This document shows positions 25,256-36,695 of a stretch of 64,000 bases of DNA, piece by piece. The notes under the pieces were generated by a model. It searched no databases. It was given only the letters and a program-made list of their open reading frames with translations, and was not told the DNA's origin. How positions within the stretch are numbered: the first letter of the stretch is position 1; each line of letters begins with the position of its first letter. The stretch is taken from assembly GCF_016545825.1 (NCBI RefSeq), contig NC_052621.1, forward strand, positions 4,860,199 to 4,924,198. The letters are read 5' to 3'. This DNA comes from Eucalyptus grandis (taxonomy: Eukaryota > Streptophyta > Magnoliopsida > Myrtales > Myrtaceae). The position numbers were made by a program, and so were the translations under genes.

Positions 25256-25443
25256 ACCTCCCGTGGCGGTGGCGTCGTTGGTCGAGCATTGGTTCCTTTC
25301 ACGAGAGGTCTGGTGTTCGATTCGCAATGTTGTCAAGCAACTTGCCCAGGGCAGCAAGGGTGGTGGTGACTCTACCACTCCTCCAGGGTTTACTTCGCTG
25401 CGAAGCGGCGCATGGAAGTTCCTTGGGTACCAAAAAAAAAAAA
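25256..25443 (+). mobile_element. tRNA-derived SINE
   Basis: A ~190-bp insertion with pol III-type promoter boxes: box A-like TGGCGTCGTTGG near 25268 and box B-like GTGTTCGATTC near 25313-25323. It ends in a poly-A run (25432-25445). It is flanked by 14-bp target duplications, AACTGTTGTGCATG at 25242-25255 and AACTGCTGTGCATG at 25444-25457. The duplicated gypsy interior at about 35998-36011 has the uninterrupted sequence, an exact empty site. Short frames across it are chance. Confidence 0.85.
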
Positions 25444-26022
25444 AACTGCTGTGCATGCTTTACTGTTTTAGCACTACACATGGCACAAACAACCTGACCG
25501 CCGGACTTGGGCCACTATAGGATATTTAGGATGGTGTTAAGAAATATATGACCTTGAATGCGAGACTGTGATGTAGATGTTGCCTTTCTTTTCTCTGAAT
25601 TTCTTTAAATAGAGCCGAGGTTAAGAGGGTATGCTGCCAACGCGAGATTGTGATAGGTAGACACCCTTTTAATTTCAACAAACCTTATTAGTTAGAAAAA
25701 GGAGCCACACATATCATGCGCATGTCTATGTGATTGTCATCAATTTTCTCGCGTGAAGAATTTTTTTTTTTTTTCGCGTACTTTTCGATTCTCTTACGTT
25801 CTTGTATATATAAGGGATAGAAGTCTTTTTCAAAATATGTTGCAATTCATGCTTTCTTCGCCTTTCAAATTGAATATCTTTTTAGTCCACGCTAACATGT
25901 CACATGCCCTTTTTCAATCCATGCTTAGGAAATCCTCTACCTTTTCATGAATAAACAAAAAGAGTAGGACTAGGTCGTCATCATGGACTGACTCCCTATC
26001 TACGCATTGTCTACAAACATGC

Positions 26023-27612
26023 TTGTTTATTCATGGCCAAGTAATCATGGAACATCAACGTTCGCCGATCCAGACTCGCTTAAAAGCGAGAGCAAGAATG
26101 GCTGAAGAGAATGTACCAAGTAGTGTTGCGGTCATGGAAAGTGAAATGAAGCAAGTTTTTAATGTGCTTCAACAACTCTCAAGGCAGATAGACTCCATCC
26201 AGAGCAAACTTACTCCCACCTCAGCCTTAATCGAGGTATTGTTACCACAATCCTCCATCAGGGGTGATCAAGGTGGAGATACTGATGATAACATTCCCGA
26301 ATTAGAGGATGATCCGCACCAAACCGCGATTGAGAAAGCTAAGCTAGATAGTTTGTCTAAAATTGAGCATGACAAACATCTCAAAAAGCTTGAGGAGAGA
26401 TTGAAACAACTGCAAGACCTTTAAGATCCTACTCTAATGGACCTCTCTATTTATTCCAAAGTCACAATGCTAGAAAAATTCAAAATGCCTGAATTTGAAA
26501 AGTATGACGGCACGACTTGCCCAATGACTCATTTGCAAATGTACTTAGTTCGGATGGCCCAACACGCCAATAATGCACCCTTGATGATTAAGTTGTTCCA
26601 ATCAAGTCTAGTGGGCCCTGCCCCGAGATGGTACATCACGAAGAACATAAACCTCCTCGAAACATGGAGCAAAGTGAATGAGGCATTCCTCAAGCAGTAT
26701 GAATTCATAATGGAAATTACCTCTTCTAGCGAGGATCTTGAGCGTATCGAGAAGAAAAAGTATGAATCATTCAAAGAGTATGCCATTAGATGGAGAAATC
26801 TAGCTGCCCAAATTAGTCCCGAACCAACCAATTTTGAGCTGAGAAATATATTTATCAAAACCCTCCCTTACAAGTATCGCAATCGAATGGTAACCATGAT
26901 CACCGAATCGTTTAATCAACTCATTCTAGTAGAGGAGCAAATCAAGATAGGGTTGAAGGATGGTTGGCTCACTGAACTTGCACCCACGGGAATGCTCAGC
27001 ATGAAGAAAGACAAAGAACCCCTAGTAAATGTCAATGGGACCTATAATCATCCTCCAAAGACAAGTGTAGGACAACAACAGACCACCAGACGTTAGTCGT
27101 CCCAGTGTTACAGCAACATGAGACAATTTACTCCACTTCCCGAATCACCATCACAAGTTTTGGCAATCCTCCGGAATAATAACCTCCTCTCGACTGAGTT
27201 AAAGTGACCAAACGCCAAAAACTTCTTCAACTATAACCCGTCCAAAAAATGCGATTATCACATGGGAGAAGTGGGGCACTCAACTAATGAGTGCTTCGCC
27301 ATTAAGAGTCGAATACAGAACTTGTTAGACACTAAAGCTTTCTCATTCCAGAGCAATCCGCTCCTTGATCACACCGACAAAGTAAACCCGATATTCAGTT
27401 CTGAAGTCAGTTGGATCAGAAATGTCAAAGCACATACCGTTGACATTTATCAATGGTCGGTAGAGGTCGGGTATTATTCAAGCAATGAAGTACCACCCTT
27501 AACAATAAAGAAAGAAGGGCTAGATGACATTACCACCATGTTTGGAGACCTTTTCATGGGCATTATCGACGAAGGACCGTTAGGGGAAATAGGTGCAGGC
27601 CCGCTTAAGTAG
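26023..27612 (+). pseudogene. gag: Gypsy Gag polyprotein, three in-frame stops
   Basis: A single frame of 530 codons runs without frameshift but is broken by TAA at 26422, TAG at 27094 and TGA at 27205. The first part (to about codon 133) is charged and helix-prone, with a likely coiled coil. Codons ~145-290 form a Retrotrans_gag domain with FKMPEFEKYDGTTCPMTHL, the RWY motif and FKEYAIRWRNLAAQI. A CX2HX5HX4C zinc-knuckle-like motif starts at codon ~410 (CDYH...GH...C), as in Tat/Ogre-type Gag. The start is uncertain: ATG at 26023 or at 26047. Gag packages element RNA in cytoplasmic particles. The stops make this copy inactive unless read through. No pol follows. Confidence 0.85.
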
Positions 27613-28779
27613 AACCCTTTTTAATTTCCTTGCATATTTCCCTACATGGGAAACCTGTACATTTTTCTTAAGTTTGACTTGTTTTGTTTTCAACATCAGT
27701 TCCACTTGAGGAACTAATTTTTGAAATCACTATTCCAAAATGTAAATCCACCTATTACTAAATAAAATTGAAGACATTTTGAGGGTATGAGGAGACACAC
27801 CAAACCAATCCAGTGATGTTATCCAACCATGAAAAGAAAATACAATCCGAAGAGAATACTAAGGGCTGGGTTCCCTCTTGCTTCCTCCCTACAAATACAT
27901 GCTTTTGAAAACAAAAATATTTCATTACCAAAAGTTTTTGACTCACTCACTTCGTGTCTCAGAATATCATCTCCTTTGACTTAGTGTGACAGGAGGCATT
28001 TGAAGCTGGCACATCATATGAACTCGCCAAATTCAAAGACACCATTCTAAGAAAGCGGGGGCAAATAGAAATGATCATCCCGCTTCAAAAAGGGAGACGA
28101 AGGATGGGGCGAAATAGGCACATGCCTAATATCAAACTTGAAGCATGCATAATATGATAGCTCAAGGTGGGACATCACGAGTTCATGGGACTTCCAACTT
28201 TGACGAGCCAAGAAGCATAGGATTCCATGTAAACTTGGGGTACATGACTTTGCCCAATGTTGTTAATGTTCATGCAATTAAAAGCATAAGAAAAATTCCA
28301 CAAAAGGAGGGTGTTGAAGATGAATCAACAAACATTGATCATGCATACATAGCCGCAAATGAGGATGGCCAATCAAAAGAGACGTTGAATTGTGCCAAGA
28401 CCAAAGGTTGTCATTAACATTAAAATATCTCTAGGAGTCAGCAAATACAAACTCTAGGGAAGGGTAACTTGATATCGTTTCCAATACTCCCTCTCTTTAA
28501 GCTTGCTTTTGACATATTTTGCCTATCGACAAGAAGCATCGGGATTTCAAGAGCCAAACTTCATGGTCGGGTTCAGCAAATCAATATTGGCCAAGCTAGT
28601 AAATCAAATGACCCGTATCGAATTCACCTGACTTCGTGTAAAAGGACATGTCATCCATATGCCAAATAAGGAGAATAATTGACTTGACGAAATAGGAGAT
28701 GTAGGACTTCGTGTCCTCCTTGTACTCCAGGTCCACTCAATCACCTGCAAACCAGGGATCACCTGACTACATATATATA

Positions 28780-28815
<36 letters not shown>

Positions 28816-30819
28816 TGTATGTATGTATGTATGTATGTATGTATGTATGTATGTATATATACAACAAATCAATAGGAGGCATGACAAACTCTCCTAAGCA
28901 AAATGGCGTTATGAATATCACCATAGCAGATGACAAAAACTCGTCTGGCCTCAATTCATACTTAATTTTGGCCTTGTTGATTGATCCATTTTTATCTTCT
29001 CTCCTACAGGGGCAAAAGTAGAAGCACTCATCAGATCGATGATCAGATTCCCAACCCCGGCTGATCCTTCTTGTGTCATTTCCTTACTTAATAGGATAAC
29101 CCATCGACACCCATTTGTGAATAATCCTTTTGATTTTCAAAATTTAATATATTTGGAAACACCATTATGTTAACCCCTAAAGTTGCCAATAAGATATTTT
29201 TTGAGCAAAAACCATTTGCTTTAAGAGTACAAGCTCCATCATATTTAAAATGTTGCATGCCATTTCCAAATGAATTGTCCATGATGATTTTGTCTGTCTA
29301 AATCACCGATTTCACTAGGGATTATTAGAATAGACAACTAAGTGAAGAATACAAGATTGATTGAGGATGCTGGATGAGGCGTGTTAGAATGATGAAAGGC
29401 AAGCCATATCCTACACACAGTCCCCTATCTATACACTTGTGAGATGAGTGCAGAAGATTCTATAGCTGCAGAGTAAATAATTCTCTTGTGAATGGTATGA
29501 TAACTAAAAAACAGTGAGAGGCATTTCATTGCTCACCCCCTTTGAGCCGTATACACTTTTCGTCAAGAACCACCCTCACACTGGGGCAGATTGGAGGCCA
29601 AGTAGCATCATAAGGTGAGAAGAGGGATAGAAATTTTATTGTTCACACTTGCATCAATCTTCGGGTGTCTTTATTGCATATGAACATTCGCGTTAATTTA
29701 AGTGCCATAGAATGATGAAGAGCAATTATTTCTCTACGCACTTGTATTCATTGTACAACCCAATTGAGTCTGTAATTTCACCCTCACATGGAGGCAAAAC
29801 AGAAGTTACTGCCATTCGAGCAGCATAATTAGCAGCGTCGGCAAAAGATGAAGACTCAACAGTCTAACAACAACGTTTGCTTAAACTTGCTTAGATAAGT
29901 TCCTCAAGCAACAAGAATGAAAAAACTAGGGGCATGAAAAAGCAGTGTACCAAGTAAAAGCAAGGTCAATGCCAATATATGAGAAAAAACTAGAGGCATG
30001 AAAAAGTAGTGTGCCTAGTAAAAGTAGGGTCAATGCCCCTAAACAATAAGTACAACCATTTGTATTCCCAAGAGAAATTTCTGTTGTGCTTCGATTACTG
30101 GAGCCTCCATCTGACAATGAGAAGAAAGACTAGTGACAAATGCCAAGACAATCACCAGTTCTCACCCTTTTATACATGAGTCAAACCTACATTGCGTCCC
30201 ATTGTAAAAGTTTATTCAGACTAGGGCACTTCAATTAATGTAGGATTTCATATGTCTATAAGCATTGCTCGAAGAGGTACGGGTAAGATTATTCTCTCTC
30301 TTTTTAGCGAACTCTTGACTGGCAAACCCAGAGATGATCATGCGGCATCTTTTTCACAGAGTCGTGACATTGATGGTCCCCTTGGATAGGCCATCGACCG
30401 AGCCAACATTACGGTCCCCACAAAGACCTCTCACATTGGTAAAGTCGTATTGCTTGCGAGAATACTTGGACCCCTGCTAACGTGATGACAGTGAGATAGT
30501 GTGGTCCTTATAAATCATGCATCAATGGTCAAGATAATATAGCATGTCCCTTGAGAGTGAGCAGAAAGTCCTTTCAGACCGAAAGTCCCTCATCTAGCAT
30601 GCTCAAGAAGTTTACATTCTAAATGAAGATTGTCTTTCAAAATCTTCCCCAATGAAATTCGGAGGATGCAAAACTGACAAGATTGTCATGCATGAATTGC
30701 ATTTAAATTCATGAATTTACGGCATATATAATCATGTGTGCATACTATGCAAATAGTAGACATACTTTCAGAGAGAAGAGATGTCATCAGGTAAGCATGT
30801 CTTTACCATTATTTCAAAA
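27613..30819 (+). other. Gypsy interior without recognisable pol
   Basis: Where protease and reverse transcriptase would be expected, no catalytic motif is visible in any frame (no DSG/DTG protease context, no YVDD/YIDD). Short frames such as 28145-28417 are open but unrecognised. A 62-bp direct duplication lies at about 29925-30045 (GGCATGAAAAAG units). The region could hold unrecognised non-coding signals of the element. Confidence 0.6.
28772..28863. repeat. (AT)n/(TGTA)n microsatellite
   Basis: A TA run is followed by about 18 TGTA tetranucleotides and another TATATA. Repetitive Met-Tyr-Val-Cys and Thr-Tyr-Ile-His frames over it are an artefact of the repeat. Confidence 0.95.
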
Positions 30820-31636
30820 AATCCTATCTCCGAGTACCTACCATTGTCTAGGTACTCACTCTTCTTGACACTCGACCCATTCGAGTTGTCCTCTGGGCTT
30901 AAATGCTTGTGACTATCCAAGTATCACATTGTCTTTAAGTACTGGCCACCGTTCGGACACTCCATTTTCTTGACACTTGACTTGTTTAGGTTGTCCCCAT
31001 AGTATGGATACCTCATGACTACTCAAGTATCCCATTATTTTCAAATACCTACCACCCTCCAGGTTTTCTAGCCTTTCCAAGCACCTATGGCCATCCAGGT
31101 AAGTGCCATGCCACATTCGAGTTTATGTTGCCAGGAGGTGAGAGACCTTCACGAATATGCGAGGCACGTCCTCGATATCCCACATACCAGGAGGTGAGAG
31201 ACCTTCACGATTATCTCAGGTACGTCTTTTATATTCCATTTACCAGGTACTCTTTCAATGCCTACGAACGTCCAGACACATTCCAGAGTTTGTACTTGTG
31301 ATTATCCAGGTACCCCTTCAATGTCTGCAAACAACCAGGTATCCTCCAGGTTAGTACTTGTGAAATATCCGGGTACTCTTTCAATAGTTGTGATTATCCA
31401 AGTACCCCTTTCGATACTTGCAAGCAATCAGGTATTTTCTAGCATCTAGTACTTGTGATCATCCAGGTACCCCTTCAACGCCTGCGAATGTCCAGGCACC
31501 CTTCAGAATTCGCACTTGTGATCATCCAAGTACCCCTTCAACGCTTGCAAAGGCCCAAATATCCTCCAAGTTAGCACTTGTAAATATCCAGGTACTCTTT
31601 CAAATGCTTGTAAATGTCCAGGTATCTTCCAAATTG
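30820..31636 (+). repeat. Degenerate tandem repeats, block 1 of the gypsy 3' region
   Basis: Repeated phrases such as CACTTGTGATCATCCAGGTA, CCCCTTCAACGC and GTCCAGGTATCCTCCA recur every ~50-60 bp with a loose higher-order period near 110 bp. Early copies (before 31200) are most divergent. No frame is conserved across monomers. Confidence 0.75.
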
Positions 31637-32110
31637 ATGCCCTGAGAAAGGTCAACGCATCTCCCGAGAAAGGTCGGGTACCATCTGGTGTCCTTGAGGA
31701 AGATCAGACACCAACAAATTGATGCCTTGAGAAAGGTCGACGCATCTCCCAAGAAAGGTTGGGTACCATCCAGTGTCCTTGACGAAGATCAGGCACTAAC
31801 AAATCGATGCCTTGAGAAAGGTCGGCGCATCTCCCGAGAAAGGTCGGGTACCAACCGGTGTCCTTGACAAAGGTCAGGCACCCCACAAATCGATGCCTCG
31901 AGAAAGGTTGGCGTATTTCTTGAGAAAGGTCGGATACCAATCGATGTCCTTAACAAAGGTCAGGCACCTCACAAATCGATGCCCTGACAAAGGTCGGCGC
32001 ATCTCCCGAGAAAGGTCGGGTACCAACCGGTATCCTTAACAGAGGTCAAGCACCCCATAAATAGATGCCCTAAGAAAGGTCGGCGCATCCCTTGAGAAAG
32101 GTCGAGTAAA
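31637..32110 (+). repeat. 85-86-bp tandem array, block 2
   Basis: Monomers begin ATGCC(C/T)TGAGAAAGGTC at 31637, 31722, 31807, 31893, 31979 and 32065, a period of 85-86 bp. Each monomer contains GAGAAAGGTCGG twice and AAAGGTCAGGCAC once, so the array probably grew from a shorter AAAGGTC unit. Confidence 0.9.
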
Positions 32111-33765
32111 TAACTTATTACTTTAAATAGGTGACCAAAGAAAGGTTCGGGTCCTAGATGAACCACCTGTTCGCTCTAATAGGTGACTAAAGAAAGGTTC
32201 GGGTCTTGGAAAAGCGATTCCCCATCAAGGTGACCGAAGAAAGGTTCGGGTCTTGGAAAAGCGATTCCCCATCAAGGCAATTGAAGAAAGGTTCGGGTCT
32301 TGGAAAAACAATTCCCCATCAAGACGACTGAAGAAAGGTTCGGGTCCTAGAAAAAACACTTATTACTCTAACAGGTGACTGAATAAAGGTTCGAGTCCTG
32401 GAAAAGCGATTTCCCATCAAAGCAACCGAAGAAAGGTTTGGATCCTAGGCAAACCACTTATTGCTTTAAACAGGTGATTGAAGAAATGTTCGGGTCCTGA
32501 AAAAGTAATTCCCTATCAAAAAAGGTTCGGGTTTTGGAAAAGTGATTCCCCGTCAAGGCGACTGAAGAAAGGTTTGGGTCCTAGATAAATCACTTATTGC
32601 TCTAACAGGCAACCGAAGAAAGGTTTGGGTCCTAGAAAAGCGATTCCCCATCAAGGCGACCGAAGAAAGGTTCGAGTCCTAGACAAATTACTTATTGCTC
32701 TAAACAAGTGACGAAGAAAGGTTTGGGTCCTAGAAAAGCAATTCCTCGTTAAGGCGACCGAAGAAAGGTTCGGGTCCTAGATAAACCACCGGTTCGCTCT
32801 AACAGGCGATCGAAGAAAGTTCGGGTCTTGGAAAAGCGATTCATCGTCAAGGCGACCGAAGAAATATTCAGGTCCTAGACAAACCACTTATTGCTCTAAC
32901 AGGCGACCAAAGAAAGGTTCGAGTCCTGGAAAAGCAATTCCCCGTCAATGCGACCAAAGAAAGGTTTGGGTCTTGGAAAAGTGATTCCTGTCAAGGCAAC
33001 CGAAAAAGGTTCGAGTCCTGAAAAGTGATTCCCCGTTAAGAAAGGTTCGAGTCTTGGAAAAGTGATTCCCCGTCAAGGCGATCGAAGAAAGGTTCCAGTC
33101 CTAGACAAACCACTTATTGTTCTAACAGGCAACCGAAGAAAGGTTTAGGTCCTAGACAAATCACTTATTGCTCTAACATGCGACCGAATAATGGTTCGGG
33201 TCCTAGAAAAGTGATTCCCCATTAAGGCGACCGAAGAAAGGTTCGGGTCCTGGAAAAGCGATTCCCTATCAAGACGACCGAAGAAAAGTTCATGTCTTAG
33301 ACAAACCACTTATTGCTCTAAACAAGCGACCGAAGAAAGGTTCGGGTCCTGGAAAAGTGATTTCCTGTCAAGGTGACCTAAGAAAGGTTCGGGTCCTAGA
33401 TAAACTACTTATTACTCTAATAGGCGACCGAAGAAAGGTTCGGGTTTTGGAAAAGCGATTCCCTATTAAGGCGACTGAAGAAAGGTTCAGGTCCTAGATA
33501 AACCACTTATTGCTCTAACGGGTGACCGAAGAAAGGTTTAGGTCCTAGAAAAGCGATTCTCCATCAAGGCGACCGAAGAAAGGTTCGAGTTCTAGACAAA
33601 CCACTTATTGCTCTAATAGGCAACCGGAGAAAGGTTCGAATTTTGGAAAAGCGATTTCTCGTCAAGGCGATCGAAGAAAGGTTCGGGTCCTAGACAAACC
33701 ACTTATTGCTCTAATAGACGACCGAAAAAAAAGTTCAGGTTATGGAAAAACGATTCCCTCATGTC
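32111..33765 (+). repeat. ~47/51-bp alternating tandem array, block 3
   Basis: About 34 monomers share GACCGAAGAAAGGTTCGGGT. Two tail types follow: CCTAGACAAACCACTTATTG with CTCTAACAGGC (about 51 bp) and CTTGGAAAAGCGATTCCCC with ATCAAGGC (about 47 bp). They alternate irregularly, giving local ~98-bp higher-order units. It shares the AAAGGTTCGG/AAAGGTCGG core with block 2, which suggests one origin. Satellite-like, non-coding. Confidence 0.9.
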
Positions 33766-33982
33766 ACCAGGTAAGATGATGTCTTGATACTTGCCAAACT
33801 CGGGGTTCACTCCCAGTAAGTAACTACATGTATCTTCTTGTTTGTCTTAGTATGTGTAATGTTATATTGCTCATTTTTTTGCATAGGACACTTGGTCCCA
33901 ATTAAAATGTAATCTATTGCATATGTATAGACAAAATTTAGATATCAGTTTGTTTTTTAATGCAACCTCTGCGAGCTCATCT

Positions 33983-33997
33983 TTAAAGAGGGGCAAC
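33983..33997 (+). other. Poly-purine tract of the gypsy element
   Basis: AAAGAGGGGCAAC sits directly before the right LTR, the expected position for plus-strand DNA priming. Confidence 0.7.
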
Positions 33998-35864
33998 TGT
34001 TGACACCTAAATTTTGATTAAGTTTTTAATTAGGCCTTAGTTTCTTTATTTTTGTATTTTTTTTCCTGTTTTTCGAATAAAAAACAAATAAAATAAATAA
34101 AAACAAAGAAAAACAAAAGCAGTTCGTCAGGTTGGGCCTTCGAGCCCGGCCCCTCCTTTTTCTCCCCCAGGTCCCCCACGGCCCGGCCTGGCCCCCTCTT
34201 CTCTCATCTTGTCTTCTTCCTCCATGGATGAGCAGCACGCGCAGGGAGCTCTGACGCGCATGATATTGAACAGAGAGATGGACGGTGACATATGGCGTTA
34301 TAGGTGGAGAAGACGCCTCTTCAATGCAGTAGGCGGCATACCTAGAGCCTTCGAGGGGACGCTGGTTCAGCTGGCGGAGGCCGCTCGGAGCATAAAGGAC
34401 CGGCGGTCCAAGCACCTCCGTCAACCAGCCTCCGTGCCTATAAATAGACTGTAGGAGGGGAAGGTGAAACACACACAAATCGCGAAGGATCGAGGGCTGC
34501 AAGCTTTGAACCTCCCACTGAGAGACTTCATGGGAGGCTTGAGGATGAGCAGGTCGAGATTCGAGGTCGGTCGGAGTGAGGGAGGCAGTTGCAAGAGAGA
34601 GAAGGCCAGAACTGAGGTGGGTGAAGGCGCCGTTGATGCTGCCTGATGCCGTCACCTCGAAGCCTCCTTGCTGTCACCCCGATGCTGCCGCCGCACCAGA
34701 TCTCGCTGAGCTGTGGCCCGACGCCACTGCACCAAATCTCACCCAAGGTCATGCCGTCCCAACCACCCCTCGACGACTAGTCACAACTCCTGCCCATCGC
34801 TGCCCTGTCACCACCACCGTTCGCCACCTCATCACGCCATTATTGTAGACAGGTAACAGTAGCTGTCGTCACCTCTGGTCGTGTTATTGCCGTCGCATCC
34901 CCCCTCTCGAACCCTAGCCATCACCAAGTCACGGTCTCAACGGGCTGGAAAGTTCCCTGTGTCTCCTACTGCCACACCACGGGTCCCATTGCCGATCTAG
35001 TTGAGCGGCCGGCTGGGCTGTTACGTCGCCACCGTTGGACGCCAGGTCGCCACTCGATCGACCCCCCTGACCCTCCGATTAGCATCGCAGTTAGACAAGG
35101 GGAGAGATGGTCACGAAATCGGGTTGAGCCTAGGTTGGGCGCGTGACCCGGTGCTCTAGGGTTTCGTTGAGCTGGGTCGAGTTGTTGGCTGCGCATCTAG
35201 GCTGAAGGAACGTCGGCTTGGGAGGCTGCGAGTTCGGCCCGTATCTCAGGCCCATTCGAGCCTTCCCAGGCCCATCTGAGTCGGTTGCATACAACCTAGG
35301 TCGTGCTAGACCCGAAAGTCCGACCCGAAGCGCTTTTATAATATTTTAATTTTAAAAATTTAGAAAAATAATTTATTTTCTAGAAAAATCAAAAAATCAA
35401 AAATTGTTCATATTTTCCCAAAAAAGCGAAATATACAAAAAGTCCAAAAATCCCTTTTATATTAAAAAAAAAAAAAATAGAAAAAGGCCCCAAAAATGTT
35501 TTTCCTCCATAAATGCATGGAAAACACCTCAAATATTCAAAAAGCCTTAGGATTTAAACAAGATTAGGTATGGAAATGGCATTAGTGATTAAATAGTGTA
35601 ATCAAGTTCCCGATCCTCATTTCCCTGGTTGCGCAGGAGTGAGTATTTTTCTTGAAATTTCGCTTGAGTTTTTAATTGACTCACCCCAAATTCATTAGTG
35701 GCGACTCCTTTTTAATTAGCCTACAGATTAAAATATCAAACCATCAAATTATAAATTGGTGAGCTTGGGAGAACCCAGGCTAAGCCTAATAGACTTAGTT
35801 GAACCATTAGCCTCCGAAGGCACCAGCCCCGATCGGATGCCAGGGAAAAAAAGAAGCCGCGACA
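33998..35864 (+). repeat. Right LTR of the gypsy element
   Basis: It starts TGTTGACACCTAAATTTTG and ends GCGACA. It is collinear with the left LTR minus the transposon insertion and shares the TATA box CTATAAATAG at 34438-34447. Numerous substitutions and small indels separate the LTRs, so the insertion is not recent. Frames in the GC-rich part (34026-35196) are not conserved. Confidence 0.85.
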
Positions 35865-36695
35865 GCTTGGCGACTTCGCTGGTGACACCTGAGGACTTAG
35901 GCCATTTTATTTTGTTTAAACACTTTACTAACTTGTTTTTTTTTTTAATGCAAGTCAATAGATTAGAGGTTTCTTTTCAGAACGTTTTGTGATTATAAAC
36001 TGTTGTGCATGCTTTACTGTTTTAGCACTACACATGGCACACACTACTTGGCCGCCGGACCTAGGCCGCCATAGGATATTTATGATGGTGTTAAGAAAAA
36101 TAAGACCTTGAACGCGAGACTGCGATGTAGAGGTTACATTTTTTTTCCCCGAATTTCTTTAGATAGAGCCGAGGTTAAGATGGTATGCTGCAAACGCGAG
36201 ACTGTGATAGGCATACACCCTTTTAATTTCAACAAACCTTCTTAGTTAGAAATCAAGCCGCACATATCTTGCACATGTCTATGTGATTGTCATCAATTTT
36301 CTCGCGTGAAGTAATTTTGTTTTTTTTTTTTTTTTTTTTTTTTTGTTTCGTGTACTTTGTGATTCTCTTACCTTCCTATATATATTGAGCGGTCCATTAT
36401 TAGTCTAGGATTTGATACCATGGTCACTTATATTCGAAAGTAATTGCCATAAAGTTAAAAAAAAAATTGCAAAAGAAATCACCTTCAGTTGATGGTTTTA
36501 TTCTCAAGCATGTTACAAAGTTCTTTTCTGCAAGAATTTTCATTTGCCTCAAATAGGGGATAGAAGTCTCTTTCAAAATTTGTTGCAATTCATACTTTCT
36601 TCGCCTTTCAAATTGAATATCTTTTTAGTCCACGCTAACATGTCACATGCCCTTTTTCAATCCATGCTTAGGAAATCCTCTACCTTTTTTATGAA
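35865..36695 (+). mobile_element. Second, truncated gypsy interior after the right LTR
   Basis: Starting with a primer-site-like TGGCGACTTCGCTGGTGA at 35868, the sequence follows the first interior (25078-25945): matching blocks include TTTAAACACTTTACTAACTTG, GTGATTATAAACTGTTGTG and TCCACGCTAACATGTCACAT. The SINE is absent. A ~170-bp block at about 36385-36555 is extra relative to the first interior. Similarity stops near 36695, just before the region where gag would begin. Confidence 0.8.

Larger units (their letters stand above)
22201..35864 (+). mobile_element. Gag-only gypsy-type LTR retrotransposon (Tat-like, TR-GAG type)
   Basis: Two LTRs (22201-25077 and 33998-35864) both begin TGTTGACA and end GCAACA/GCGACA. 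A tRNA primer-binding site lies just inside the left LTR and a poly-purine tract just before the right LTR. The ~8.9-kb interior encodes a Gag reading frame (26023-27612), but I found no protease, reverse transcriptase, RNase H or integrase motif in any frame. Non-autonomous elements keeping only Gag are known in plants (TR-GAG) and would depend on enzymes of relatives. The Gag resembles the Tat/Ogre branch of Ty3/gypsy. The 3' half of the interior is built of tandem repeats. The left LTR contains a DNA transposon and the interior a SINE. The left flank (ATTAC) has no matching right flank, because the right LTR runs into a further truncated interior. Confidence 0.85.

Noticed and set aside
28604..29021. 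Open frames on both strands over the (TGTA)n tract
   Set aside because: The repeated Met-Tyr-Val-Cys and Thr-Tyr-Ile-His patterns come from the microsatellite, which cannot contain a stop in those phases.
31637..33765. CRISPR-like regular repeats
   Set aside because: Monomers are adjacent and entirely homologous, with no unique spacers, and the DNA is eukaryotic; these are tandem repeats inside a retrotransposon.
34026..34848. Gene candidates in the gypsy LTR (about 100-200 codons)
   Set aside because: The equivalent parts of the left LTR do not keep the same frames; these are chance openings in GC-rich LTR sequence.
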